In this document: positions 25,051-33,492 of the stretch, piece by piece
How the letters are laid out: each line of letters starts with the position of its first letter
Numbering within the stretch: position 1 is the stretch's first letter
Assembly: GCF_902459765.1 (NCBI RefSeq)
Contig: NZ_CABPSP010000020.1
Coordinates: 53,096-117,095, forward strand
DNA from: Pandoraea anapnoica
Lineage (GTDB): Bacteria > Pseudomonadota > Gammaproteobacteria > Burkholderiales > Burkholderiaceae
Direction: 5' to 3'
DNA: 64,000 nt
The notes under the pieces: generated by a model
The model's database searches: none
Told to the model about the DNA's origin: nothing
Seen by the model: only the letters and a program-made list of their open reading frames with translations
Made by a program: the position numbers and the translations under genes

Positions 25051-26606
25051 GTCAGGGCTTCGCGAGACTGATCGAAATGGTTCGATCCGGTGCGTCGGTT
25101 CTGTCGCTACAAGAAGGGCCATTGCAGGTTGACGCCGAGGATCGAGGGCTCATGTGTCTCGTTGCCGTGCCAGGGCGGGAGAAGAGAGCGGTGATGGCGA
25201 TCTCCACGTCGCATCGTCTCGATCCACACGTGCTGCATTACCAGGAAAACGTTAGGCGCCTGGGGTGGGAGTGCGAGTATGTTCCGTGTGACATGCGCAG
25301 TGTGCTGGATCTGTACCGTTTCTCTCCCGCCAGATCCGGTGAGCTTGCGGCCTCTGACTCCGATCTGCAGCGCTACATCGTCGGCCTGATCGATGAGGCA
25401 ACGGAATTGCGATCGTCAGATCTTCATATTGTGGTGCGTAGCGGCTACTGCGAAATTCTGTGCCGGTCCGATGGGGTTCTGCAGCCCATGCAGCAGTTAC
25501 GTGGCGACGAAGGGGTGCGACTATGCGCGACGATCTACCAGAGCATGTGCGACGTCGCCGAGCCCACCTTCAAGCCGTTGCAGGCACAACGTGCGCGTAT
25601 GAAGGACGAGTTTCTGGCCGAGTGTGGTTTGTCCGGGGCACGGATCAATACTCGCCCGCTCGCGCGGGGCATGTTGATGGTGCTGCGTTTGCTTTATGCA
25701 GAGAGCCCAGGGGCGGTGAAAACGTTGAGCGAGCTCGGTTACTTGCCCGAGCAATGCGAGATCCTCGAAGAATTGATGGAGCAACGTACTGGGATGGTAC
25801 TGCTGTCGGGGCCGACAGGTAGCGGGAAAAGTACGACACTGAAGGTCATCATGCAAAAGCTGATGGCCGAACAGGCAGGGATTCACCTGCTTACGCTGGA
25901 GGACCCGCCCGAGTACGAAATCGAAGGTGCAAATCAGTCGCCGGTGACTGGAGATCGGGGAGATGCCGGCGGTGTTGCTCAGGAGTGGGCGAATGCGATC
26001 TCCGACGCAATGCGTTTGGATCCCGATGTCATCATGATTGGTGAGGTTCGTGATTCGGTGACGGCGAAGATGGCATTCCGTGCAGCGATGACAGGGCACT
26101 TGATCTGGACCACGATTCACGCAAACGATGGTCTAGCGATTCTCCCTCGGTTGCAGGACGAGTCCGTGATGGAAACGTTGTTGACAGATTCGAAGCTTGT
26201 GACCGGTCTTGTCAACCAGTCCCTGGTGCAGGTGTTGTGCCAACACTGCAAGATGCCGTTGATCGGGAACGAAAACGAGGTTTCCTCGCGCCTACTCGAA
26301 CGGTTGCGCGCGCATTGCAGGCTTGAATCTGTATTTCTCCAGGGGCCGGGCTGCGAACACTGCCGATATCGCGGTGTTGCCGGCCGCACCGTTGTGGCGG
26401 AAGTGATCAAAACGTCGCCAGGACTGATGCAGGCATATGCCGACGGACATCATTTGGGCGCTCTGAAGTATTGGCTTCATGACATGTGCGGTCTGAGCAA
26501 GGTGGACGCACTGATTCGGAAGATAAATGAAGGATTCGTCGACCCGCGCGCCGGAGAGCGAGTCATCGGACCGGTTGTTCCGGCTCTGTTGACCTTGGGA
26601 ACTTGA
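25047..26606 (+). CDS. pilQ: Pilus assembly ATPase PilQ
   Basis: This 519-residue secretion ATPase of the GspE/PilB superfamily has Walker A GPTGSGKST at about residues 255-263. It also has an Asp box (LLTLEDPPEYEI), Walker B VIMIGEVRD near residue 332 and a His box (GHLIWTTIHANDG). A tetracysteine zinc site is CQHC with CEHC. In IncI pili this protein, called PilQ, powers pilus extension; the name must not be confused with the secretin PilQ of type IVa pili. It is coupled to pilP and pilR by overlap and a three-base gap. Confidence 0.92.
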   Translation: MSQGFARLIEMVRSGASVLSLQEGPLQVDAEDRGLMCLVAVPGREKRAVMAISTSHRLDPHVLHYQENVRRLGWECEYVPCDMRSVLDLYRFSPARSGELAASDSDLQRYIVGLIDEATELRSSDLHIVVRSGYCEILCRSDGVLQPMQQLRGDEGVRLCATIYQSMCDVAEPTFKPLQAQRARMKDEFLAECGLSGARINTRPLARGMLMVLRLLYAESPGAVKTLSELGYLPEQCEILEELMEQRTGMVLLSGPTGSGKSTTLKVIMQKLMAEQAGIHLLTLEDPPEYEIEGANQSPVTGDRGDAGGVAQEWANAISDAMRLDPDVIMIGEVRDSVTAKMAFRAAMTGHLIWTTIHANDGLAILPRLQDESVMETLLTDSKLVTGLVNQSLVQVLCQHCKMPLIGNENEVSSRLLERLRAHCRLESVFLQGPGCEHCRYRGVAGRTVVAEVIKTSPGLMQAYADGHHLGALKYWLHDMCGLSKVDALIRKINEGFVDPRAGERVIGPVVPALLTLGT

Positions 26607-26609
26607 AAT

Positions 26610-27704
26610 ATGGATCTTAATGAATACGTAGAACGTGCCAATCGTTGGTTTGCAAAGGCGCAGTTCGGTGTTGCCGCACGCATCAAGTTCTACGAGAACC
26701 TCGTGATGATGATCGAAAACCGCGTGATGCTTGTCGATGCGTTACGTGAAATGTACAACATCGCGAGCAAGGATGGAAAGAACCCAATGAATGGCTTTGC
26801 AGTCATTCTGGATAGCTGCCACCAGGCGGTTAACCATGGCAGTACGCTCGCTGAAGGATTGAAGCCATGGGTGAGTCCCAATGAAGTTGCGGTGATCGCT
26901 GCAGGCGAACAGTCTGGCGACTTGGGGAGTGCCTTCGGGGACGCGATTGCCATGATTGACTCTGGCAGAAAAATCAGAGGTGCATTGCTCGGTGCGTCGC
27001 TTTATCCGATGGTCCTTGTCATTATGCTCTGTGTCCTGCTCAACATCGTTGCGGGAAGCCTGGTTCCCAAACTCGCTTCGGTCTCGAACCCAGAAAATTG
27101 GCAGGGCGCCGCGTACATCCTGTATTTGATGGCGGAATTTGTTACGCATTATGGACTGTGGACAGTGCTTGTCTTGAGCACGTTGCTTTGCCTGATTGTC
27201 ATTTCGCTGCCGCTACTTGGGGGGCGAGCCCGGATTCTTCTGGATCGATTCCCACCTTGGGCGTTGTATCGCACGATCCACGGAAGCATTTTCATGCTTA
27301 ACGTGGCGTTGTTGATCAGGTCTGGAATGATGCTTCAGTCCTCGCTCGAATTGCTGTACCAGCGTGCGGGGTCTCGATGGCTGAAAGATCGCGTCGGTGC
27401 AACGCTGACGAAGATTGCTGCGGGCGCCGATTTCGGAAGCGCGCTACAGGAAACTGGCTACAACTTTCCAGATCCTGAGGCGATCGCCTATCTGCGATTG
27501 CTATCTCGTCTGCAAGGCTTCGATCAGGCAATGGCAAGATTTGCTCGCCACTGGCTAGACGAAACCATACTGAAAGTCCAAGGGGCGGCGCGTGGATTTC
27601 TGCTCGCCTCGATCATCTTGATGGGCGGAATGCTGACACTGACCGTTACTGCGGTTTCAGGAATCGAAAGCGCCATCGAGCAGTCAGCGGCCGCGAACAA
27701 ATGA
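26610..27704 (+). CDS. pilR: Inner-membrane platform protein PilR
   Basis: This 364-residue GspF/PilC-family protein has two cytoplasmic helical repeats (the first contains LVDALREMYNIASKDGKNPM, the second LLIRSGMMLQSSLELLYQRA) and three strong membrane segments. One is ALLGASLYPMVLVIMLCVLL and the last is near the C-terminus (FLLASIILMGGMLTLTVTAV). Such proteins form the inner-membrane core that couples ATPase movement to pilin polymerisation. It starts three bases after the pilQ stop. The family assignment is clear although overall sequence is divergent. Confidence 0.9.
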   Translation: MDLNEYVERANRWFAKAQFGVAARIKFYENLVMMIENRVMLVDALREMYNIASKDGKNPMNGFAVILDSCHQAVNHGSTLAEGLKPWVSPNEVAVIAAGEQSGDLGSAFGDAIAMIDSGRKIRGALLGASLYPMVLVIMLCVLLNIVAGSLVPKLASVSNPENWQGAAYILYLMAEFVTHYGLWTVLVLSTLLCLIVISLPLLGGRARILLDRFPPWALYRTIHGSIFMLNVALLIRSGMMLQSSLELLYQRAGSRWLKDRVGATLTKIAAGADFGSALQETGYNFPDPEAIAYLRLLSRLQGFDQAMARFARHWLDETILKVQGAARGFLLASIILMGGMLTLTVTAVSGIESAIEQSAAANK

Positions 27705-27743
27705 TCTGCCTTCCAAGGCCAACTCACATCAAGTTATATAAGC

Positions 27744-28838
27744 ATGACCAACACTTCTACATTTGGAACTGTCGCTGATTACGATGCGGCACTGGAAAAA
27801 CTCAAGGCCGCATGTGGCCCTATCATTCTCGAGGCGCTGAATGACAGCGCCGTCGTTGAAATTCTGGTCAATCCAGATGGAAAGCTCTGGATTGAGGCGC
27901 ACGGAAAGGGGATGTATATCGCAGACCCTGCATTTTCGGCAGAACGAGCGAACGAGATTTTGACACTCACCGCATCAATGCAGCGTGCGACACAGGCGAC
28001 GAATTCGGCGATTATCGAGGGCGAGTTTCCAATCGATGGCTCACGCGTCGCCGGCTTGTTGCCCCCACTCGTGAAAGGCCCGACATTTTCACTTCGGAAG
28101 CGCTCGCCAAGCGTTTTTTCGCTCGAGGACTACCAGCAGAGCGGAATCATCAAGCCAATCGGGGCCGCGCCGGTGCGACTCGGTACCGACATCGCAATGG
28201 GCAAGGCCAGGAGCTTTGTGCACCCGACAGATGCTATTCGTGAGGCCGTGTCGTTGCGCAAAAATATCCTGATCGTCGGCGGTACGGGGAGCGGGAAAAC
28301 CACGTTAACCAATGCTGTATTGCAGGAAATCGGTGTTCAATGTCCGCGTGATCGGATCGTCGCTATCGAAGACACGATGGAGTTGCAGGTTAGCGTTGCG
28401 AATAACGCACTTTTGAGGACCAGTAAAGAGGTCGATATGCGCGCTCTGCTGCGTGTCACCATGCGTTTGCGGCCCGACCGAATTATCGTCGGTGAAGTCC
28501 GCGGTGGGGAGGCATATACGCTCTTGAAGAGTTGGAACTCTGGCCATCCCGGAGGCGTCGCGACCATGCACGCCAACTCTGCTGAAGAAGGCCTGCAAAA
28601 GCTCGCACATTACATCTTTGAGGATCCTGCAGCGCAAAGTTTCCCCCCAGAGACGATTGGTTGGATGATTGCGTCAGCAGTCAATTTGGTTGTGGTCATT
28701 GAAAAGACGCCGGCTGCACCGGGGCGCACGGTAAGCGAAATCTGTGAGGTCACCGGATACATGAACGATCGTTACAACATGAACGTTCTTCGGATGCAAA
28801 CTAGTAGTGGTCGAAGTGAATTCAAGCCGCGGATTTAA
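27744..28838 (+). CDS. trbB: TrbB/VirB11-like secretion ATPase
   Basis: This 364-residue ATPase has Walker A GGTGSGKTT at residues 179-187, an Asp box IVAIEDTMELQ, Walker B RPDRIIVGEVRGGEA and His box GHPGGVATMHANS. Its N-terminal block (VVEILVNPDGKLWIEAHGKG, GLLPPLVKGPTFSLRKRS) is that of TrbB, the conjugation ATPase of P-type mating systems. It is not PilT- or GspE-like. No other trb gene is in the window. It lies inside the pilus operon, 39 bases after pilR and overlapping pilT by 32 bases, so it probably serves the pilus as a second motor, perhaps for retraction. This is inference. Confidence 0.88.
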   Translation: MTNTSTFGTVADYDAALEKLKAACGPIILEALNDSAVVEILVNPDGKLWIEAHGKGMYIADPAFSAERANEILTLTASMQRATQATNSAIIEGEFPIDGSRVAGLLPPLVKGPTFSLRKRSPSVFSLEDYQQSGIIKPIGAAPVRLGTDIAMGKARSFVHPTDAIREAVSLRKNILIVGGTGSGKTTLTNAVLQEIGVQCPRDRIVAIEDTMELQVSVANNALLRTSKEVDMRALLRVTMRLRPDRIIVGEVRGGEAYTLLKSWNSGHPGGVATMHANSAEEGLQKLAHYIFEDPAAQSFPPETIGWMIASAVNLVVVIEKTPAAPGRTVSEICEVTGYMNDRYNMNVLRMQTSSGRSEFKPRI

Positions 28839-29394
28839 CCGTTCGTTGCAAGCCTCGGTTGGTCGTTCGAGGGCTCGACAGCTAACCCGAACGTGCAGTC
28901 TATTAGCTTTTTTCGCTATTTTAGGACTGGGCTGTACGTTCGCGTTCGCGGGTGACCACAGTGCCCGAGTGGACATCACGAGCGAACGTTTTCAATGTTC
29001 CGTTAGCGCTTCGATTGAGTTTGCAATTCCGGTCAATGCAATGCTCGCCGTCGCCGAGCAGGAGGGGGGGCGTCCTGGCATCTGGATGAAGAATTCAAAC
29101 GGGACATTTGACGTAGGTGCTATGCAGCTGAATACATCATACCTGCGTCAATTGGCTGGTTACGGCATTCGGGCAGCGGATGTCGCCGCCCCGGGATGTT
29201 ACGCGTATCGATTAGCAGCTTGGCGAATCCGTCAGCATATTGTTCACGACTCCGGTGATTTTTGGACGCGTGTGGCGAATTATCACTCGAGAACACCGAT
29301 CTACAACGCAGACTATCGGCAAAAAATCATGGTGCGGGGAATGAAATGGGCAAATTGGCTTGCTCGGAATTTCCCTGTCTACTACGCGCAATAG
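28807..29394 (+). CDS. pilT: Lytic transglycosylase PilT (SLT type)
   Basis: This 195-residue protein has a signal anchor (SLLAFFAILGLGCTFAFAGD) and a soluble lytic transglycosylase fold. The candidate catalytic glutamate is E86 in AVAEQEGGRPG, followed by FDVGAMQLNTSYL and the closing VANYHSRTPIYNADYRQK. In IncI pilus operons the gene called pilT encodes this peptidoglycan hydrolase, which opens the cell wall for assembly. It uses a GTG start within trbB. A seven-base G run lies in the codons just after the catalytic glutamate, a possible slippage point. Confidence 0.85.
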   Translation: MVEVNSSRGFNRSLQASVGRSRARQLTRTCSLLAFFAILGLGCTFAFAGDHSARVDITSERFQCSVSASIEFAIPVNAMLAVAEQEGGRPGIWMKNSNGTFDVGAMQLNTSYLRQLAGYGIRAADVAAPGCYAYRLAAWRIRQHIVHDSGDFWTRVANYHSRTPIYNADYRQKIMVRGMKWANWLARNFPVYYAQ

Positions 29395-30046
29395 TTTCTG
29401 ACGAGAGATCTTGGTGGCCGCGTGATCCTAAATTGCATGCATTCGACGGTACCACGCTCTGGGTAGAGTCAGGTTAGAAAAATTGACCCGGCTGATTCGT
29501 ATTTTTATCGGCATCGGATCGACCTTCGGTCATCGCGGTTTTCCGGCGAGCAATCAGCAATGCTGTTCAGGTAGCCCTTGGCCCCAGCTCGCGGAACTGG
29601 GGGGGGGCTCGGCCTGACCAAGTGCACTCACCATCGCGAAATGCCCAACGGATCGGGATGTTCGAGTAGTTCTCATGATGTGGGAATGGTGGGTGCCGTA
29701 GAATTGCATGTTCGATTGCATTCGAAATCGCCCTACACGGAGCATGTGCCTCGGTTCGATCCCTCCGGTCACGACCGCATCACATCTATCGCAGTGCAAT
29801 AAACCCCTCTGCACTGCGATATCTCTTGATATTCGAGTGAAAATTCACACCGAAGCCCTCCAGGTCTTTCACGTGCGATATATCTGGCGGCACTGCTAAG
29901 AATTGTGAAGTCCTCGATAAGATGTCGCAAAGTTGCATCTCCTCGCTTTTCCTAGTGGTCAATGGCGCGCAGATATTGTTTCATCCTAGAAATAAAAATG
30001 CATTTTAAATGCATGAAAGCGGGGCGATGTTCTGCGGGAGAATTGG
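29395..30046. other. Gap between pilus cluster and AraC genes
   Basis: The stretch holds no recognised gene. A perfect 11-bp stem (ATCGCAGTGCA and complement, 29788-29798 with 29810-29820, loop 11) lies here without a T run. A nine-base G run is at 29599-29607. A T-arm-like GGTTCGATCCC at about 29754 is not part of a foldable tRNA. The hairpin may end the pilus transcript or stabilise an RNA end. Confidence 0.4.
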
Positions 30047-31057
30047 ATGGAAGCGATTGAAGTGGTGTTTTCCCACGACAGCGTGGATGCACATGATCGG
30101 GGTGATTATTGGCGCGAGATGACGCGACCTGTCTTTGACATCGTCGCTTTAGACGGACTACGCGCCAATACGGCCGTCGGAGATCTGCGAAGTCGAGCGA
30201 ACGGCGAGCTGTTTCTCGGCCGCACGACATTCTCATCACAGAAATTCACTCGATCACAGAGGAAGGTCCAAGTTTCTGGTTTGGACGGCTATATTCTCCA
30301 GTTTCTGACGAGTGGAGAGATGCGTGGGAACGTCGGCAAGGAGTATCTTCAACTCGGGCCTGGGGATATTTGGATTTTGGATCTTAGCCGCACCTGCGAG
30401 AATCAGGCGAGCTCAGGGGCACGGCTAACCATGATGATTGAGCGAGACCGTTTGGAAAAGCTCATGGGTCGGCCGGATCTTCATGGTCAGGTATTCAGGC
30501 GCCGCCAGCCGGTAACAAGAATCTTATTCGACTACATGGTTGAGCTATGGAGTGTCTCGCTTGACATCACTCCGGGGGCAGCATCGTTGTCGATCGATGT
30601 GGTTGGCAACCTGCTCAGAGGGGGGCAGTCAGACAGGTTGAGGTTGTCTCCGGAAGAGGAGCTCAATTTCCTTGAGACAATCCGAGGTCGAATTCTGCGG
30701 TTTGTTGACCAGCAACTGGAAGATCCAAACCTCAGTGTGGAAATGATTGCTGATCGTTTTTGTATCTCTAAGAGCAGTTTGTACCGCGCTATGGAAATGG
30801 ATGGGGGAGTGGCAACGGTTGTTCGCGAGCGGAGGCTCGCGAAGGCATTTTCCCTGTTGGTGAGGGGCGACATGAAAATTGCACAAGTCGCATATGCGTG
30901 TGGGTTCTCAAATTCGCAGCAGTTTTTCAAGGCATTTCACCGCAAGTTTGGCTTTCCGCCGAGCGAAGCAAGATACGCCAACGCACGAAATATTATCGCT
31001 CCAAATCTCGGAGACCTTCTCTCACACTTCGAAAGGTCTGCCCCGCGGTCGTTATGA
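30047..31057 (+). CDS. AraC-family transcription regulator
   Basis: This 336-residue protein has an N-terminal cupin-like sensing half (DLRSRANGELFLGRTTFSSQ, LQLGPGDIWILDLSRTC). Its C-terminal AraC double helix-turn-helix contains ISKSSLYRAMEMDGGVATVV and IAQVAYACGFSNSQQFFKAF. It shares the subfamily marks LHG-V/Q and DGGV with the next gene and with the regulator at 55702-56805. It is followed after six bases by its paralogue. The pair probably controls the island's pilus genes or cytochrome gene, which is unproven. Confidence 0.88.
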   Translation: MEAIEVVFSHDSVDAHDRGDYWREMTRPVFDIVALDGLRANTAVGDLRSRANGELFLGRTTFSSQKFTRSQRKVQVSGLDGYILQFLTSGEMRGNVGKEYLQLGPGDIWILDLSRTCENQASSGARLTMMIERDRLEKLMGRPDLHGQVFRRRQPVTRILFDYMVELWSVSLDITPGAASLSIDVVGNLLRGGQSDRLRLSPEEELNFLETIRGRILRFVDQQLEDPNLSVEMIADRFCISKSSLYRAMEMDGGVATVVRERRLAKAFSLLVRGDMKIAQVAYACGFSNSQQFFKAFHRKFGFPPSEARYANARNIIAPNLGDLLSHFERSAPRSL

Positions 31058-31063
31058 AGCCCC

Positions 31064-32104
31064 ATGTCAATATCGAGAAAGATGATGTGCGTGCCAGATA
31101 TCGTATTTTCGACCTCCCGCTTCCCTGAACATCTTCGCAATCACGTTTGGCGAGATGCAATTTCACCGCTTTTTGAATTCACACCGGTTGATGGGACTCA
31201 AGTTGAAGGGCGGCTCTGGCTCAGTCGTGTTGGCGAATTGCTAATTGGAAAGTCTACGCTTAGTGCTCAGAGGTATGAGCGCAGTCGCAGGCTCGTCTTG
31301 TCGAGTGGACTGGACCTGTACATCGTTAGCTTGTTTGTTTCCGGAGGACTCGTCGGGGATTGCGACGGTGTGTCCGTCAGCGTGCGTGCTGGCGATATCC
31401 TTGTCCTGGATCTCAGCCGTGTTGCGCGCATGCAAGTCGATCCAGGTTCGACTGCCACGATTTTTCTTCCGCGACAAAAGATTGACAAGGCGATCCCGGG
31501 ACGCGACCTCCATGGCGCGGTGCTCGACGCGGCGATTCCGATTGTCCGTCTACTGGTCAGTTTGATAAATGGCATGGTGGACGAGGCCCCGGCGCTTGCA
31601 GGGGAGGCCGCGGCGGCAACCGAAGCCAGCTTGTTGGCACTCTTCGCTGATGCCGTGGCGAATCGTCCAAGTGTGAATCTTGAGTCGGATGACTCTGTAG
31701 TGAGTCGTGTGTTGCGGCGTGGAGTGCTTGACTACATCGATGCCAACCTAACCTCACCTGAGCTCAGGCCCGAATTAATAATCGAAAAGTTCCGTGTTTC
31801 CCGGGCTCATCTGTATCGCATTTTCGCATCTGACGGCGGGGTTGCCAGTGTCATCCGCGATAGGCGGCTGGACGTAGCGTACCGAGCCCTAGTACTAGGG
31901 GGCGGTTCGCTCGACCAATCCATTACGCGTGTGGCATATGAGCTCGCGTTCTCCGGAAGCAATCATTTCCTACGAGCTTTCCGGGCTCGCTTCGGGATAA
32001 CGCCGAGTGAGGCGAGAGAATATGCTCCAAAATTCGACCTCGCTGGTGGCGGGATTGAAGGATTGCAATCTCATTTTATGAATTACTTGCAGCGAAAAGG
32101 TTGA
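31064..32104 (+). CDS. AraC-family transcription regulator, paralogue
   Basis: This 346-residue protein has the same two-domain layout as its upstream neighbour: a sensing half with VSVRAGDILVLDLSRVARMQ and LHGAVLDAAIPIVR, and a DNA-binding half with VSRAHLYRIFASDGGVASVI and ITRVAYELAFSGSNHFLRAF. The start at 31064 gives a six-base gap from the first gene; two further in-frame ATGs at 31082 and 31085 are possible and have a GAGAAAG before them. The two genes clearly arose by duplication but are quite diverged, so they may answer different signals. Confidence 0.88.
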   Translation: MSISRKMMCVPDIVFSTSRFPEHLRNHVWRDAISPLFEFTPVDGTQVEGRLWLSRVGELLIGKSTLSAQRYERSRRLVLSSGLDLYIVSLFVSGGLVGDCDGVSVSVRAGDILVLDLSRVARMQVDPGSTATIFLPRQKIDKAIPGRDLHGAVLDAAIPIVRLLVSLINGMVDEAPALAGEAAAATEASLLALFADAVANRPSVNLESDDSVVSRVLRRGVLDYIDANLTSPELRPELIIEKFRVSRAHLYRIFASDGGVASVIRDRRLDVAYRALVLGGGSLDQSITRVAYELAFSGSNHFLRAFRARFGITPSEAREYAPKFDLAGGGIEGLQSHFMNYLQRKG

Positions 32105-32359
32105 TGAAGGTTCGGAGGGGGATCGTGCCGATCTTGTGGGATGCATGATATTCGCGAGTTTTGAATATTCGCGGCCCGATTTTGAAATCCCGTTTCATTG
32201 GCGCGAATCTAGTTGCGCCAATCGAGTCCTCCGCGTGGCCAAAGCTAGAATCGGTGCGAAGGATCCCGTTCACGCAAAGAATGAATAACTAGAATGCGCG
32301 AAAGGAACGATTCACTCTGACAGACAACGATCCGTTGTTGAGAAGGAAGGCCACGCTTC

Positions 32360-32914
32360 ATGGATGACAATCTGCAGTTTTCGCGAGCAACGCGCTATTC
32401 GTCACTCGCCGTGTTCTTTCATTGGGTGGTAGCAATGCTTGTCCTGCTTGCGTACGCGGCAATTCTGATTAATGGGGAGTTCCCTAAGGGATCCGTGCTG
32501 CGTGCTACTGCGATGGCACTCCATGAGTGGCTTGGCACTTTGGTGCTAATTTTCGCGGTGCCTCGCTTGATTTGGCGTCTCGTTAAGGGCGGGCTCCAAC
32601 CGTTGCCGGGGCATAGTCGTTGTGTGCATGTTATGTCAGCGATGACGCACTTCTTGCTCTACGCATTCATTTTTGCGCAGCCGTTCCTAGGGTATCTTGC
32701 AATGAATGCCAGCGGGCATACGCTCAGCCTTTCCCTGTTGGGTATCAATCTGCCTGTCGTTGCAGGGTTTGACAGCGAGTGGGCCAAATCAATCAAGACT
32801 GTGCACGAGACGATAGGCAGCGCGTTTTACTGGGTCATTAGCTTGCATGCCATGGCTGCATTATGGCACCACTATTTCCTGCGAGATTCGACGTTACGAC
32901 GCATGCTTCCGTGA
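32360..32914 (+). CDS. Cytochrome b561 family protein
   Basis: This 184-residue protein has four membrane helices and histidines at the expected haem positions: HWVVAMLVLLAYAAILIN, LHEWLGTLVLIFAVPRLIW, THFLLYAFIFAQPFLGYLAM, and the C-terminal helix with VHETIGSAFYWVISLHAMAA and WHHYFLRD. This matches bacterial cytochrome b561, an inner-membrane electron carrier between quinol and periplasmic acceptors. The sequence GEFPKGS after helix 1 and the final short tail are typical. The ATG is preceded by GAAGGAAGG. It appears as a single-gene unit with a terminator about 375 bases downstream. Confidence 0.88.
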   Translation: MDDNLQFSRATRYSSLAVFFHWVVAMLVLLAYAAILINGEFPKGSVLRATAMALHEWLGTLVLIFAVPRLIWRLVKGGLQPLPGHSRCVHVMSAMTHFLLYAFIFAQPFLGYLAMNASGHTLSLSLLGINLPVVAGFDSEWAKSIKTVHETIGSAFYWVISLHAMAALWHHYFLRDSTLRRMLP

Positions 32915-33290
32915 GGGGGCAAGCGTTGTCATTCGACTATGCCCCTGCACGGTTGCAGATAGTTTCTGCGACAGTCTCAAATTTCTTCTGCGGGGATGCC
33001 TCCCGACCAGCATCCTTGCAGCCTTACTACTATTGCAGTCAGTTTTAGTCATGAGGGCCTGTGCAGGTTGATGCACATGAATCAATCGTCATCGCGCCCC
33101 GGACGTGTCGAGATGGTCGCCTACTTTTGAAAACGCGATATGGCGATCGAATGAGTGTTCTCGCGGGCGAGGGGGCTGAGGGGATTGTCATTGACGGGCG
33201 TCGTGGCTAGTCTGAAATCGGTCGGGCTTCGATCGCGTTCGGGGGGAGGAATCGAGGGCTGCCCTTCCTAGCCTAGTCAGGTGAGGGGAG
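32915..33290. other. Gap after the cytochrome gene
   Basis: No coding or RNA gene is recognised in these 376 bases. Short frames overlap the end of the cytochrome gene and are shadows. Confidence 0.4.
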
Positions 33291-33321
33291 ATGCCGCTTC
33301 CGCGTGAGGCAGCATTTTTTT
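33291..33321 (+). terminator. Rho-independent terminator
   Basis: ATGCCGCTT pairs with AGGCAGCAT across a seven-base loop, with one mismatch, and is followed by seven T. It closely resembles the terminator at 9571-9603, including the flanking T run and TCG, which suggests a duplicated island sequence. Confidence 0.65.
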
Positions 33322-33492
33322 CGGAAACGACGTTGCCAGACTGGAGGTGGTATCGGGGTGAGTGCTAATGCCAGCGGGAAAGTTGCGGTGGCACAGAGTT
33401 CTTCAGCCTTTGCAAGAGATGGAGCCTCAAGGAATCTTCCACTTGGCAATACCGGTGAGTATTCGGTCGTGAGGCGCCTAATTGCTCGATGG

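Noticed and set aside
29740-29790. tRNA-like T-arm (GGTTCGATCCC)
   Set aside because: No matching acceptor, D-arm or anticodon arm can be folded around it.
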